Positions 34,390-43,542 of a DNA stretch of 64,000 bases are shown here, piece after piece. How positions within the stretch are numbered: the first letter of the stretch is position 1; each line of letters begins with the position of its first letter. Source of the DNA: JAFDWI01 sp964544305 (lineage in GTDB: Bacteria; Actinomycetota; Acidimicrobiia; Acidimicrobiales; Iamiaceae). The position numbers and the translations under genes are program-made. The stretch spans positions 65,073 through 129,072 of the forward strand of contig CAZJAZ010000004.1 in NCBI GenBank assembly GCA_964544305.1. The letters run 5' to 3'. The notes beneath the pieces were generated by a model. It worked only from the letters and a program-made list of their open reading frames with translations. It ran no database searches and had not been told where the DNA came from.

Positions 34390-34489
34390 NNNNNNNNNNN
34401 NNNNNNNNNNNNNNNNNNNNNNNNNNNNNNNNNNNNNNNNNNNNNNNNNNNNNNNNNNNNNNNNNNNNNNNNNNNNNNNNNNNNNNNNN
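34390..34489. other. Assembly gap (100 N)
   Basis: Exactly 100 N. The gene downstream lacks its first 100 or so codons, so the true missing sequence must be at least about 300 bases, longer than the placeholder. Confidence 0.99.
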
Positions 34490-34939
34490 CGAGCCGGCGG
34501 CATGGGGCTTCTCGGGGCTTGCGATGTCGTCGTTGCCGGCCCACATTGCACCTTCGCGCTCACCGAGTCGCGGCTTGGCCTCGCACCCGCGATTATTTCC
34601 CTCACACTGTCGGGGAAGGTGGATCCTCGATCATGGGCACGTTACGCGCTCGGCGGTGAGGCGTTCAGCCCCGAGGAGGCACTCCGGATTGGGTTGGTAA
34701 CGATGACCGGCGAGGACCCAAACGCGCTGTGCAATGACGTGATCGCCACGTATCGATTGGCATCGCCGCAAGGGCTTGCCGAGACGAAGGCACTTATCAA
34801 CGCAACCATGGTGGACGAATTCGAGTCGAATGCTGAGCAGTTACTGAACCGCTCAGCCGAACTTTTTGCGTCACCTGAGGCACAAGAAGGCATCGCCGCA
34901 TTCAAAGAGCGCCGTGCTCCACGGTGGGTGTCAACCTGA
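34490..34939 (+). CDS. Enoyl-CoA hydratase/isomerase, 5' end lost in gap
   Basis: The open frame enters from the gap as R-A-G-G-M-G-L-L-G-A-C-D, the second oxyanion-hole segment of the crotonase fold (usual context G-x-x-x-G-G-x-x-L-x-x-x-C-D). It continues with FALTESRLGLAPAIIS and an ending typical of the family (EAQEGIAAFKERRAPRW). About 150 residues remain of an expected 250-260. The ATG at 34502 is internal, not the start. Together with the acyl-CoA dehydrogenases it suggests fatty-acyl or sterol side-chain oxidation. Confidence 0.85.
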   Translation, partial: RAGGMGLLGACDVVVAGPHCTFALTESRLGLAPAIISLTLSGKVDPRSWARYALGGEAFSPEEALRIGLVTMTGEDPNALCNDVIATYRLASPQGLAETKALINATMVDEFESNAEQLLNRSAELFASPEAQEGIAAFKERRAPRWVST

Positions 34940-34999
34940 CCGGCACGCGCCCGCTAGCGTTGCAGATTGTCGCATGCTGACAACTAAGGGGATAGTTCT

Positions 35000-36541
35000 A
35001 TGAACGCACGAACGCTTCGTTGTGGTGTCACCTTTTTGGTGGCCGCAACAATTATTGCGACCAGTTGTTCATCGAGTGGGTCGTCGTCGAACGCGGCCTC
35101 GACAAGCTCGAACCTTGCAACGGCTACGACGGTTCCTCGAACACCTGGGCCAGTTGCAAAAGTTGGAACGATCAGCGGGGGGAAAGGGACGCTTTTGATT
35201 TCTCCGAAAGCTGGCCCAGATCTTGCCAAAGCAGGGTACCTACAAGAGGAGTACTCGGTATCGGGCAGCGCAACGGCCTACAAACTTGTAGGCGGAGCGA
35301 AGAAGTTCCCGAAGAACGGCATGATGGATCTCAAAGAGACCACCAAAGCCGACTATATGACCCGAATCGTGGTGCGACGCCCCAAAGATCCTGCCAAGTT
35401 CAACGGTACGGTAGTCGTCGAATGGAACAACGTGTCGGGTGGCCTGGACGTGGCCCCTGATTGGACCTACACCGCTGATGAGATTGTTCGATCAGGCTTC
35501 GCATGGGTGGGTGTGTCAGCACAATTCATCGGCATTGAAGGTGGCCCGGTGGCTGTTTCGACTCCGGTGTCCAAACTTGGTGGTGCCGGGGTCGGTATCA
35601 AACACCAAGACCCGGCCCGTTACGGCAAGTTGCATCATCCCGGTGACGCCTATTCCTATGATATTTACACCCAGGTTGCTCGTGCATTACGTGCGAACTC
35701 CGGCCCGGTGAAGCCACTTGGCGATCTCAAACCTACAACGTTGCTCGCGATGGGCGAGTCGCAATCTGCCTACGCGCTCACCACTTATTACGACGGCGTG
35801 CAACCCCTCACCCACGAATTTGATGGATTCTTGGTGCACAGCCGGGGCGGTTCAGCCCTCGGGCTCGGTGAACCAGGAAAAGGCATGGACATCACGAGTG
35901 CGGTCACCGACCTGTCGCCGGTGCAATTCCGTACCGACTTGACCAAGCCGGTGATCACGGTACTCACCGAAACCGATGTCGCCGGGATCTTGCAATACTT
36001 TCCTGCACGCCAACCCGACAACGAGCACCTGCGAATCTGGGAAGTTGCCGGAACCGCACATGTTGACATCTATCAACTGGGCAAAGAAGTTGCCGATCTT
36101 TTCAAATGCCCCAAAGGCGTCAATGCAGGACCCGATAATTTCGTGGTCGGGGCCGCACTCGCCAAGTTGAATCTGTGGGTGACCAAAGGCACGGCACCCG
36201 CGAAAGCGGCCCGCCTTGAAACAACGAAAGACGGGAAAGGGTACGTCCTGGACGATCTTGGCATTGCCAAAGGCGGTATTCGTACCCCCGAAGTTGATGT
36301 GCCCGTCGACGTGCTAAGTGGCCTGCCTCCGAAGTCGGACTCGCTCCCACTTGCTTGTCTCCTCGCAGGAACCACAACTCCGATCCCGTCGGCGAAACTT
36401 GCTTCGCTGTACCCGTCACGCGCCGCTTACCTCGACAAATTCACCAAGGCAACCGACGCGGCAATCGCGGCCGGGTTCGTATTGCCTGCAGACCGCAAAG
36501 CAATGCTCGCAGACGCCCAGCCAACGCGTATTACCGACTAA
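35000..36541 (+). CDS. Secreted lipoprotein alpha/beta hydrolase (Abhydrolase_10-like)
   Basis: This 513-residue lipoprotein has the lipobox IIATSC near residue 23 and a Ser/Thr linker. The catalytic region has VVVEWNNVSGG near residue 135, the nucleophile elbow AMGESQSAYAL near 250, and His in AGTAHVDIYQ near 353, matching the alpha/beta hydrolase domain found in many actinobacterial and proteobacterial secreted proteins. The substrate is unknown. AAGGGG precedes the ATG. It is followed 20 bases later by an AhpD-like gene. Confidence 0.85.
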   Translation: MNARTLRCGVTFLVAATIIATSCSSSGSSSNAASTSSNLATATTVPRTPGPVAKVGTISGGKGTLLISPKAGPDLAKAGYLQEEYSVSGSATAYKLVGGAKKFPKNGMMDLKETTKADYMTRIVVRRPKDPAKFNGTVVVEWNNVSGGLDVAPDWTYTADEIVRSGFAWVGVSAQFIGIEGGPVAVSTPVSKLGGAGVGIKHQDPARYGKLHHPGDAYSYDIYTQVARALRANSGPVKPLGDLKPTTLLAMGESQSAYALTTYYDGVQPLTHEFDGFLVHSRGGSALGLGEPGKGMDITSAVTDLSPVQFRTDLTKPVITVLTETDVAGILQYFPARQPDNEHLRIWEVAGTAHVDIYQLGKEVADLFKCPKGVNAGPDNFVVGAALAKLNLWVTKGTAPAKAARLETTKDGKGYVLDDLGIAKGGIRTPEVDVPVDVLSGLPPKSDSLPLACLLAGTTTPIPSAKLASLYPSRAAYLDKFTKATDAAIAAGFVLPADRKAMLADAQPTRITD

Positions 36542-36561
36542 ATGCCTCTAACGTGCACGAC

Positions 36562-36912
36562 ATGAGCGAACATCATCATGGCAACGAAGTTCTCGAACCT
36601 CTCACATCGTTAGGACGCGCGCTGCGGGACCAAATACCCGAGGTGTATTCGGGATTTGCCCGCCTTTCCAGTGCGGCGATGGCCGACGGTGAACTTGACC
36701 GTAAGACCAAAGAACTCATTGCACTTGCGATTTCGGTTGTGAACCGGTGCGACGGGTGTATTGCGAGTCATGCCAAAGGCGCCGCGCGTGCCAAAGCAAG
36801 CGAAGCAGAAGTAGCCGAAGCTCTTGGCGTTGCGATTGCACTTTCGGGCGGTCCGGGCACGAGTTACGCGCCTCGAGCCTTCGACGCTTTCAAGGAGTTT
36901 GCGCAAAGCTGA
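36562..36912 (+). CDS. AhpD-like / carboxymuconolactone decarboxylase family protein
   Basis: This 116-residue helical protein has the redox motif CDGCIASHAKGA near residue 62, the CxxC plus His pattern of AhpD-like alkylhydroperoxidases, preceded by DRKTKELIALAISVVN. It may reduce peroxides or act in thiol chemistry; family members also include decarboxylases. The ATG at 36562 fits family length, although the open frame begins at 36355 within the hydrolase gene. It probably forms a small operon with that gene. Confidence 0.9.
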   Translation: MSEHHHGNEVLEPLTSLGRALRDQIPEVYSGFARLSSAAMADGELDRKTKELIALAISVVNRCDGCIASHAKGAARAKASEAEVAEALGVAIALSGGPGTSYAPRAFDAFKEFAQS

Positions 36913-36948
36913 CTTCGCTCACTTCGAATTGCTGTGGGACGCGCGAGT

Positions 36949-36968
36949 ACGGTCAATGTTCTGACCGT
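36949..36968. promoter_or_regulatory. Inverted repeat upstream of acyl-CoA dehydrogenase
   Basis: ACGGTCA at 36949-36955 and TGACCGT at 36962-36968 form a perfect 7-base inverted repeat with a 6-base spacer, about 38 bases before the ATG at 37006. It may be an operator or a weak terminator for the preceding gene; there is no T run. Confidence 0.4.
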
Positions 36969-37005
36969 GGGCTAACGAGCCAACAAATAAGCATTGGGGA
37001 TGCGA

Positions 37006-38319
37006 ATGACCGATGAAGCAATTGTTGAACTGCGTGACTGGTTGAACGACAACTGGGACCCGGAGCTCACCGTGGGGCAATGGTGGGAACGCCTTGGTAA
37101 CGACGGGTGGTCGGCGCCCACGTTGCCGATGGGTCGCTATGGACGTGGGGTGGAACGCGCCGTAGCCGTGCAAATCTCCAAAGAGATCGCGTCATTTGGT
37201 GCGCTTGGGGCACCGGGTGGTTTGGGTTTGTTGTTGGCGGCACCAACTATTTCTGACGAGGGTACCGACGAACAGATTGACGAGTACGTGGCTGACATCG
37301 TCACCGGCCGCAAAGCCTGGTGTCAGTTATTTTCGGAGCCAGGAGCAGGCTCAGACTTGGCCGGCCTTGCAACGAAAGCGGTTCGCGACGGCGACGAGTG
37401 GATCATCAACGGCCAAAAAGTATGGACGTCCCTTGGCCAGATTGCCGACATGGCGATGCTCCTCGCGCGAACCGACCCGGATCAACCCAAACATTCCGGC
37501 ATCTCCTATTTCGCGTTTGATATGCACCAAAGTGGCATTGAGGTTCGCCCGTTGCGGGAAATGACCGGCCACGCCATGTTCAACGAAGTCTTTATGACCG
37601 ACGCTCGCGTGGCTCATGAAGCGATTATCGGTGGCCTCAACAACGGCTGGAAAGTCGCGAACACAACCTTGGGTCACGAACGGGCAGGACTTGGTGCGGG
37701 CGGTGGTGATGCAGGTGGTGCCTTGAGTGGGGCTCGACCAGGTACCGTTGCCGGTGATCTCGGTAAGCGAGTTGGTGATTTCGTTCGCTCCCCATCGCAA
37801 AAGGCGAAGAGCACGGCAAAGTCGGATGCCCCGAAGCGGCGTGGTTCGTCAAGCGAACTCCTCGCTGGCCTCGCGCGAGGTAATGGCAAGATTTCTGATC
37901 CGGTCATTCGACAAGATTTGGCACGTTTGCACACCTTTGGCGAAATCGGTCGCTACAACGCTGAACGGGTCAAGGGAGCGCGTGCCCAAGGCAAGACCAT
38001 CGCGGGCATGGGTAATATCTCAAAGCTTTCTATGAGCAACATTGTGCGTCTGCAACGTGACTTGGGTCTGGCAATTGTGGGTGCACAAGGCATGCTGCAC
38101 GCCTACGAGCCCGGCGACCAGGCCGCAATTACGCAGGCAACTGGCAACGCGTTTTTGCCAGGGGTTACCGGTGCCGCGCTCTATGCGCAAGCTCCTCCGA
38201 TCTACGGCGGAACGGACCAGATTCAGCGCAACATTCTTTCCGAACGGGTACTCGGACTTCCTCGGGAACAAGGACCGGCCAAAGACACGCCGTTCTCGTC
38301 ACTTCCTAAGAACGCCTAG
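37006..38319 (+). CDS. Acyl-CoA dehydrogenase family protein
   Basis: This 437-residue flavoenzyme has WCQLFSEPGAGSDLAGL near residue 105, WIINGQKVWTS, and a C-terminal IYGGTDQIQRNILSERVLG. The residue before GT, where many acyl-CoA dehydrogenases have the catalytic Glu, is Gly, so the base is probably elsewhere or on a partner subunit. Residues about 228-290 are an unusual Gly/Lys/Ser-rich insert lacking in the paralogue at 39173. The ATG at 37006 has GGGG five bases upstream; ATG 37000 is an alternative. It lies between an AhpD-like gene and a GNAT gene. Confidence 0.87.
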   Translation: MTDEAIVELRDWLNDNWDPELTVGQWWERLGNDGWSAPTLPMGRYGRGVERAVAVQISKEIASFGALGAPGGLGLLLAAPTISDEGTDEQIDEYVADIVTGRKAWCQLFSEPGAGSDLAGLATKAVRDGDEWIINGQKVWTSLGQIADMAMLLARTDPDQPKHSGISYFAFDMHQSGIEVRPLREMTGHAMFNEVFMTDARVAHEAIIGGLNNGWKVANTTLGHERAGLGAGGGDAGGALSGARPGTVAGDLGKRVGDFVRSPSQKAKSTAKSDAPKRRGSSSELLAGLARGNGKISDPVIRQDLARLHTFGEIGRYNAERVKGARAQGKTIAGMGNISKLSMSNIVRLQRDLGLAIVGAQGMLHAYEPGDQAAITQATGNAFLPGVTGAALYAQAPPIYGGTDQIQRNILSERVLGLPREQGPAKDTPFSSLPKNA

Positions 38320-38327
38320 TCAACTCA

Positions 38328-39176
38328 TTGGACGGTCACGTCACCACAGATCCAGTCGCATTTCGCGACGGCGTATCTGAATTTGTTCGGCTTCAACCGA
38401 TCGCTACCAACGTCATTTCGGTTGTCAACCAACGGATGATCAATTCGAACGCCGCACATTCGAAAGATTCGCAGTGGATCTCGGTCGTTGACCGTGACGA
38501 TGTGGTGGTCGGTGTCGCAATGGCAAATGGACCGTGGAATCTCTTTGTGTCACCGATGCCTCATGGGGCTCCAACGCTTGTCGCCGCAAGCCTTTGGGAA
38601 AAGCACATTGCCCTGCCCGGTGTCATCGGAGAAGTGCGTGCTGCTCGAGAGTTCGTGGCGGCATGGTCCGAGCGAACGGGATGTCAGGCCCGCCAGGTCG
38701 CTGGCCGCCACGCCTATGTGCTTGGCGAACTGCAGAATCCGCTTGGGCTTGACGGCTCGGCCCGAGCTTGCAAGATCCACGAAAGAGATCTTGTGGCCGA
38801 ATGGTTGTCGGTGTTTCACGACGAGGCGCTGCCAGATGATCCAGTTGAAGATTGGATGGACGTTGCCACGCAACGAATCGAGGCTGGTGAACTTTGGGCG
38901 TGGACGAACGAGGGTGAGGTCGTCTCACTAGCCGCGCATAGCCCAAGCGTCGCAGGCGTTGCACGAATCGGCCCGGTCTACACACCTCGAAACCTGCGAG
39001 GACGAGGTTTTGGGGCAGGTGCAACCGCGGCCGCCACGCAGGCGGCTATTGATCGTGGCGCTCATCACGTCATGTTGTACGCGGATGCGGCGAATGCGAC
39101 GTCAAATGCGCTCTACCAGCGACTTGGCTATGTGCATGACCATGACGCGGAGCAATACAGGTTTATCGCTTGTTAA
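38328..39176 (+). CDS. GNAT-family acetyltransferase
   Basis: This 282-residue protein begins at a TTG eight bases after the acyl-CoA dehydrogenase stop, with no clear ribosome-binding site, so the start is uncertain. The C-terminal half has the acetyl-CoA-binding GNAT region: VARIGPVYTPRNLRGRGFGAG (pyrophosphate loop R-G-x-G-x-G/A) near residue 220, then HHVMLYADAANATSNALYQRLGY. The N-terminal half is a second, degenerate GNAT-like domain. The acceptor is unknown. It converges on another acyl-CoA dehydrogenase. Confidence 0.75.
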   Translation: MDGHVTTDPVAFRDGVSEFVRLQPIATNVISVVNQRMINSNAAHSKDSQWISVVDRDDVVVGVAMANGPWNLFVSPMPHGAPTLVAASLWEKHIALPGVIGEVRAAREFVAAWSERTGCQARQVAGRHAYVLGELQNPLGLDGSARACKIHERDLVAEWLSVFHDEALPDDPVEDWMDVATQRIEAGELWAWTNEGEVVSLAAHSPSVAGVARIGPVYTPRNLRGRGFGAGATAAATQAAIDRGAHHVMLYADAANATSNALYQRLGYVHDHDAEQYRFIAC

Positions 39177-40375
39177 TTGCGAGGCACCTGCACCCACGGG
39201 AGGTCTTTGTCTACTCGGGGTTCACCGGGCATACCGAGCACACGTTCGGAAATGATGTTGCGCTGAATCTCAGACGTCCCTCCTTCAATTGAGTTCGCTC
39301 GGGAGCGCAAAAACATTTTGCGTGAGGTGCCAGGCCCGCCTACGAGCCCGAGGGTTTCCGCGCGTCGCATTGTGTAGTCATAATCAACGAGAGCCTCTGC
39401 CCCAAGCAGGTTCACACAAAACGCGTAGATTGCCATGTTGATCTCTGCGAACGCCAACTTCGCGATCGAACCTTCTGGACCTGGGTTTCCGGCTTTGCGA
39501 TTCTGTGACGCACGAATATTGGTGAGCCGCAATGTTTCGGCAGCACACCAAAGTTGCATGAGCCGGTCACGCGCGACAGGGTTGTGGTCCACAAAGGGGT
39601 CTTCTTTCCAAATACGAACGGCCTCCGCGATCGAACCCGAGCCCCGCGGGGGCACCCCACCGCCACCGCCGCCAATGGTTGTCCGCTCGTTCGACAGTGT
39701 CGTCATCGCGACTCGCCATCCTTCACCGACGTCACCGATTCGATCCGAGTCAGGTACTCGCACATCAGTGAGGTAGACCTCGTTGAACTCAGCTTCACCG
39801 GTTATTTGCCGTAATGGTCGAACCTCGACGCCCGGCGCGTGCATGTCGAGCGCAAAATAGGTCAAGCCTTTGTGTTTGGGGACGTCAGGGTCGGTACGGG
39901 TGACCAGCATGCCTCGGTCGGCGAGGTGCGCCCCCGTGTTCCACACTTTTTGGCCGTTGATCACCCACTCGTCGCCATCGCGCACCGCACGACACGCGAG
40001 TCCTGCTAGGTCTGAACCAGCGCCCGGTTCGGAAAACAATTGACACCACACGTCCTCGGCGGTGAAGGCTCTACGCAAACGTGCTTGGCGCAGTTCATCT
40101 GATCCGTGGGTAACCATGGTCGGACCCGCCATGGTGATCCCAAAGAAGTGACGGTGGTCGGCTGAACGGGCACCGGCCTTGGACAGCTCGGTGTCCACAA
40201 TCCGCTGCAATCCCGCGGGAAGACCCAAACCGCCCCAACCCTCGGGGAAGTGAACCCACGCAAGGCCCGCATCAAATTGGGCCCCGCGCAGCGCGTCTTG
40301 AGACACGATCGATGGGTCAACTCGGCCGAGAAGATCGGCTACTTTCCCACGCACCAGTTCTTCGTTATCGCTCAT
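39173..40375 (-). CDS. Acyl-CoA dehydrogenase family protein
   Basis: This 400-residue acyl-CoA dehydrogenase shares the motif WCQLFSEPGAGSDLAGL with the one at 37006, and has WVINGQKVWNTG, a Gly-rich linker (TIGGGGGGVPP) and the ending IEGGTSEIQRNIISERVLG. The position before GT is Gly here too. The ATG at 40375 is used because upstream open frame gives an implausible N-terminus. The two related genes facing each other could encode partners of a heteromeric enzyme, as in mycobacterial steroid side-chain oxidation; that is inference. It shares four bases with the GNAT gene end. Confidence 0.88.
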   Translation of the reverse strand: MSDNEELVRGKVADLLGRVDPSIVSQDALRGAQFDAGLAWVHFPEGWGGLGLPAGLQRIVDTELSKAGARSADHRHFFGITMAGPTMVTHGSDELRQARLRRAFTAEDVWCQLFSEPGAGSDLAGLACRAVRDGDEWVINGQKVWNTGAHLADRGMLVTRTDPDVPKHKGLTYFALDMHAPGVEVRPLRQITGEAEFNEVYLTDVRVPDSDRIGDVGEGWRVAMTTLSNERTTIGGGGGGVPPRGSGSIAEAVRIWKEDPFVDHNPVARDRLMQLWCAAETLRLTNIRASQNRKAGNPGPEGSIAKLAFAEINMAIYAFCVNLLGAEALVDYDYTMRRAETLGLVGGPGTSRKMFLRSRANSIEGGTSEIQRNIISERVLGMPGEPRVDKDLPWVQVPRN

Positions 40376-40488
40376 GGCCTTCACCGTAGACGCGTGAGCG
40401 CCCCCGCCTGCTGCTAGGTCCCGATGGCAAAGTCCTACCCAAACTGCAATACTGACAATGCAATTCGGGGAAGCGTCGGAGGAGATAC

Positions 40489-41772
40489 ATGGAAGAAGCA
40501 GCACCATCTCCCCCCGATGAACTGACCTTGTACCGGTCAATCGTAGAAGGTATGCCCGACCTCGCTGTTGCTTTCACCGACGACGGGACCGTTGTATTTG
40601 CGAACACAGCAATTGAGCAATTGCTTGGTATGACACCCACGTCGGTCGTGGGCACCAACGTGCTCAACTACATGCATCCCGACGATCTTGACCGTGCTGT
40701 GCGAAGTCTGACACTCAACAGCGAGCATGGGTCTTCCCCTGGCGTTACGTCATTTCGCCTTCGCAACGCCCAAGGTGACTGGTCTCACGTGGATATGACC
40801 GGTGGACACGCGACCGACGACGGCCAGCGTTCGTTGTATACCTCGTTCAGCCGGCCTGCTGATGCTCGATTCGCGATGCGCGAGACCCTTCACCGACTGC
40901 TCGGGAGCTCACCGTTGACCGAAACACTACGACCGGTTTGCGACAACTTTGAATGGAATGCCAACGGATCCCAGGTCGGCATCAGCTGGGTCGACGCGTC
41001 GGAAATCCAGTGTGTAACGACCGGTATCGACGGACGTCTCGTTGGTGGAGAAGACCCTTGGGAACGAGCTCGCATCACTGGCACGCCGGTTATGGACTTG
41101 AGCCTCGAGCTCATCAGCGAACCACTAAGGCAGCTGGCCCTCGATGCCGGATACGGTTCGTATTGGATTGAACCCGTACCCAATCCGATGGGTGGCTTTG
41201 CGCTCGTGACCATCTGGACAAAAATTGGCGGCCGTCCACCCATCCACCATGCGCTCGCAATGGCAACGGTACACCCCATCATCGAATTGATCCTCGGATG
41301 GGTTGACCAGCAACGACGTCTCGATAGTGCCGTGTACCACGATCCTCTGACTGGCGTGGCAAATCGAGCACGAGTCTTTGAAACGTTGAGCACATGCAAC
41401 GACCATGGCGCTGTTCTTTACTGTGACCTCGACCATTTCAAACCGATCAACGACACGTACGGGCACCGTGCCGGCGATGAGCTACTCCAGCAGTTCGCGG
41501 CAAGGCTTCAATCATGCGTTCGAGGGGACGATCTCGTGGCCCGCTTGGGTGGCGATGAGTTTGTCATTCTGTGTTACGGAGGAACGGCCGAAATAGCTGA
41601 AGCAATTGCAGCGCGCATCAACGCCGCAGTTTCCAAACCATTCAAGTTGAGTAACTGCACCGTTGACGTGCAGGTGTCAATCGGCATTGCCCACGATCCA
41701 AGGTGCATCACCGAAGAGACGTTGGATGCTGCCGACAAGCTGCTGTATCTCGCCAAAGGCCGTCGCGCCTGA
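40489..41772 (+). CDS. PAS-GGDEF sensor diguanylate cyclase
   Basis: This 427-residue protein has a PAS domain (residues 12-115, with GTVVFANTAIEQLLGMTP), a middle GAF-like domain (about 125-275), and a GGDEF domain from about 282: DPLTGVANRARVFE, DLDHFKPINDTYGHRAGDELL and RLGGDEFVILC. The active-site GGDEF is intact and an inhibitory RxxD (RGDD) lies five residues before it, so it probably makes cyclic di-GMP and is feedback-inhibited. No transmembrane segment is seen. GGAGGAG precedes the ATG. The PAS ligand is unknown. Confidence 0.93.
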   Translation: MEEAAPSPPDELTLYRSIVEGMPDLAVAFTDDGTVVFANTAIEQLLGMTPTSVVGTNVLNYMHPDDLDRAVRSLTLNSEHGSSPGVTSFRLRNAQGDWSHVDMTGGHATDDGQRSLYTSFSRPADARFAMRETLHRLLGSSPLTETLRPVCDNFEWNANGSQVGISWVDASEIQCVTTGIDGRLVGGEDPWERARITGTPVMDLSLELISEPLRQLALDAGYGSYWIEPVPNPMGGFALVTIWTKIGGRPPIHHALAMATVHPIIELILGWVDQQRRLDSAVYHDPLTGVANRARVFETLSTCNDHGAVLYCDLDHFKPINDTYGHRAGDELLQQFAARLQSCVRGDDLVARLGGDEFVILCYGGTAEIAEAIAARINAAVSKPFKLSNCTVDVQVSIGIAHDPRCITEETLDAADKLLYLAKGRRA

Positions 41773-41898
41773 ACGAAGGAGAGAACACCGGCGATGTCGT
41801 GAATCAGTGATCCAGGCTGTCGTCGTTGCGCCCGGCATTTGCGGCAGACGGGCGAGCGCCCCACCGTTTCAACGGCGCGCTACTAGCCTTGCGTCATC

Positions 41899-43542
41899 AT
41901 GGTCGAACCCGAAACGAACGACATCCCGTCTGGTTCGACAGAACCTCGTCGTGCCGCGCTCGGTCGGGCGGCCATGGTCATCACCGCATGTAACTTGGCG
42001 TCCCGTATCACCGGCTTTGTGCGCGTCATTGCGGTGGCCGGAGCGCTTGGGATTGCGTTTCTTGGAGACGCGTATCAGCGGGCCAACGAAGTATCGAACG
42101 TGCTCTTTGAGTTGCTCATCGGCGGATTGCTGTTCTCGGTACTTGTACCGAGCTTTGTCGAGATGCTTGACCAGAATCCACATGACGCCCGACGCTTAGG
42201 TTCGGTACTTGCAACACGCGGGACGGTGATGGTGAGTGCGCTCGCCGTAATCGGCATGATCGGTAGCGGTTGGGTCATGAGAGTCTTGACCCTTGGCGTG
42301 CCCGAAAAGGTCCGAGCAGAACAGATTGCGCTGGGCTCGTTCCTATTGTGGTTCATCATGCCGCAACTCGTGTTCTATGCGCTCGGGGCGGTAGCAAGCG
42401 CCCTGTTGCAAGCTGATCACCGGTTCTTGGCGACATCGATCGCTCCGTTGTTCAACAACGTGGTGGTGACGATCACGATGGTTGTGTTTGCCGCACAACA
42501 CGATCCGGCCACCGGGTTTACTTTGACCCATGGCGAAAAGATTCTCCTCGGCGCGGGCACGTTGGCAGGGACGATCGCCATGACGATTGTGCCGTTTGTC
42601 GCGTTATGGAAAGCAAAGATGAGCTTGCGGCCACAATGGTCAGCAAAGGGGTTGGGCTTGCGGTCGTTGGTTCACCGAGGAGCGTGGGCTGCAGGGCACG
42701 TCGGATTAAACGAAGTGTTGATCTTGGTAACGATCGTTTTGGCTGGGCGCGTTGATGGTGGCGTGATTGCATACAAGACCGCGTTCATGTTCTTCTTGCT
42801 GCCACACGCACTTCTCGCATATCCGATCTTCACCGCACTTTTTCCGCGCTTGTCAAAACGTGCCGCGGCGAATAACCGTCCGGCGTTCGCGGCGGATCTC
42901 CGCCTTGGTATGCGGTCAATTATTACGTTGTTGTTACCCGCAAGTGGCTTACTCGGAGCGGTTGCTGCTCCGACGCTTTCGCTCGTACAGGTCGGTCAAC
43001 TCGACAACGCTGGCGCTCGCCTCGTGGCGTTCGTGTTGTGCGGCTATCTGGTTGGGCTTAGCGCCTACAGTGTCTTTTTCTTACTCACGCGTGCGAGTTA
43101 TGCGGTTGGCGATGCAAAAAGTCCGACAATCGTGAACTTGGTCGCGACGTTGTTCGCGATTGCGGGAATGGGGGTGGGAAGTGCGTTTGTGCACGGCACA
43201 TCGTTGCTGGTGCTGTTTGGTTTGTTCCAAGCGGCGGCTCTCGTTGGTGCAGTCATTGCGTTGTCGATGATCATGCGTCGATGGATTAGCGAAGACCTTG
43301 GCGTGATCGATGCCATCGTGCGAGCACTCGGTAGCGCTCTCATCGGGACGGTCGTTGCGTTGGTGTTGGCCAACCGGATTGGATGGCAAACGCGCTCGCA
43401 TGCGCTAGTGGCGAGCATCGTGAGTGGTGGGGTTGGCGTGATTGTTATTGTCGGCGTGCTTTGGTTGTTGCGCAGCCCCGAAATTGTTGCCGTGCGCGAC
43501 ATGCTGGTGAGACGAGTCGGGAAGCGGGGCGTACAGGTATGA
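41899..43542 (+). CDS. murJ: Lipid II flippase MurJ
   Basis: This 547-residue protein has the 14-helix MOP-superfamily layout of MurJ, starting with ACNLASRITGFVRVIAVAGALG and YQRANEVSNVLFELLIGGLLFSV, where the Arg and Glu line the central cavity. MurJ moves lipid-linked peptidoglycan precursors across the membrane. The 28-residue N-terminus is short, with no extra cytoplasmic kinase-like domain as in some mycobacterial homologues. It starts a run of genes joined by four-base overlaps (43539, 45524, 48421). Confidence 0.95.
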   Translation: MVEPETNDIPSGSTEPRRAALGRAAMVITACNLASRITGFVRVIAVAGALGIAFLGDAYQRANEVSNVLFELLIGGLLFSVLVPSFVEMLDQNPHDARRLGSVLATRGTVMVSALAVIGMIGSGWVMRVLTLGVPEKVRAEQIALGSFLLWFIMPQLVFYALGAVASALLQADHRFLATSIAPLFNNVVVTITMVVFAAQHDPATGFTLTHGEKILLGAGTLAGTIAMTIVPFVALWKAKMSLRPQWSAKGLGLRSLVHRGAWAAGHVGLNEVLILVTIVLAGRVDGGVIAYKTAFMFFLLPHALLAYPIFTALFPRLSKRAAANNRPAFAADLRLGMRSIITLLLPASGLLGAVAAPTLSLVQVGQLDNAGARLVAFVLCGYLVGLSAYSVFFLLTRASYAVGDAKSPTIVNLVATLFAIAGMGVGSAFVHGTSLLVLFGLFQAAALVGAVIALSMIMRRWISEDLGVIDAIVRALGSALIGTVVALVLANRIGWQTRSHALVASIVSGGVGVIVIVGVLWLLRSPEIVAVRDMLVRRVGKRGVQV

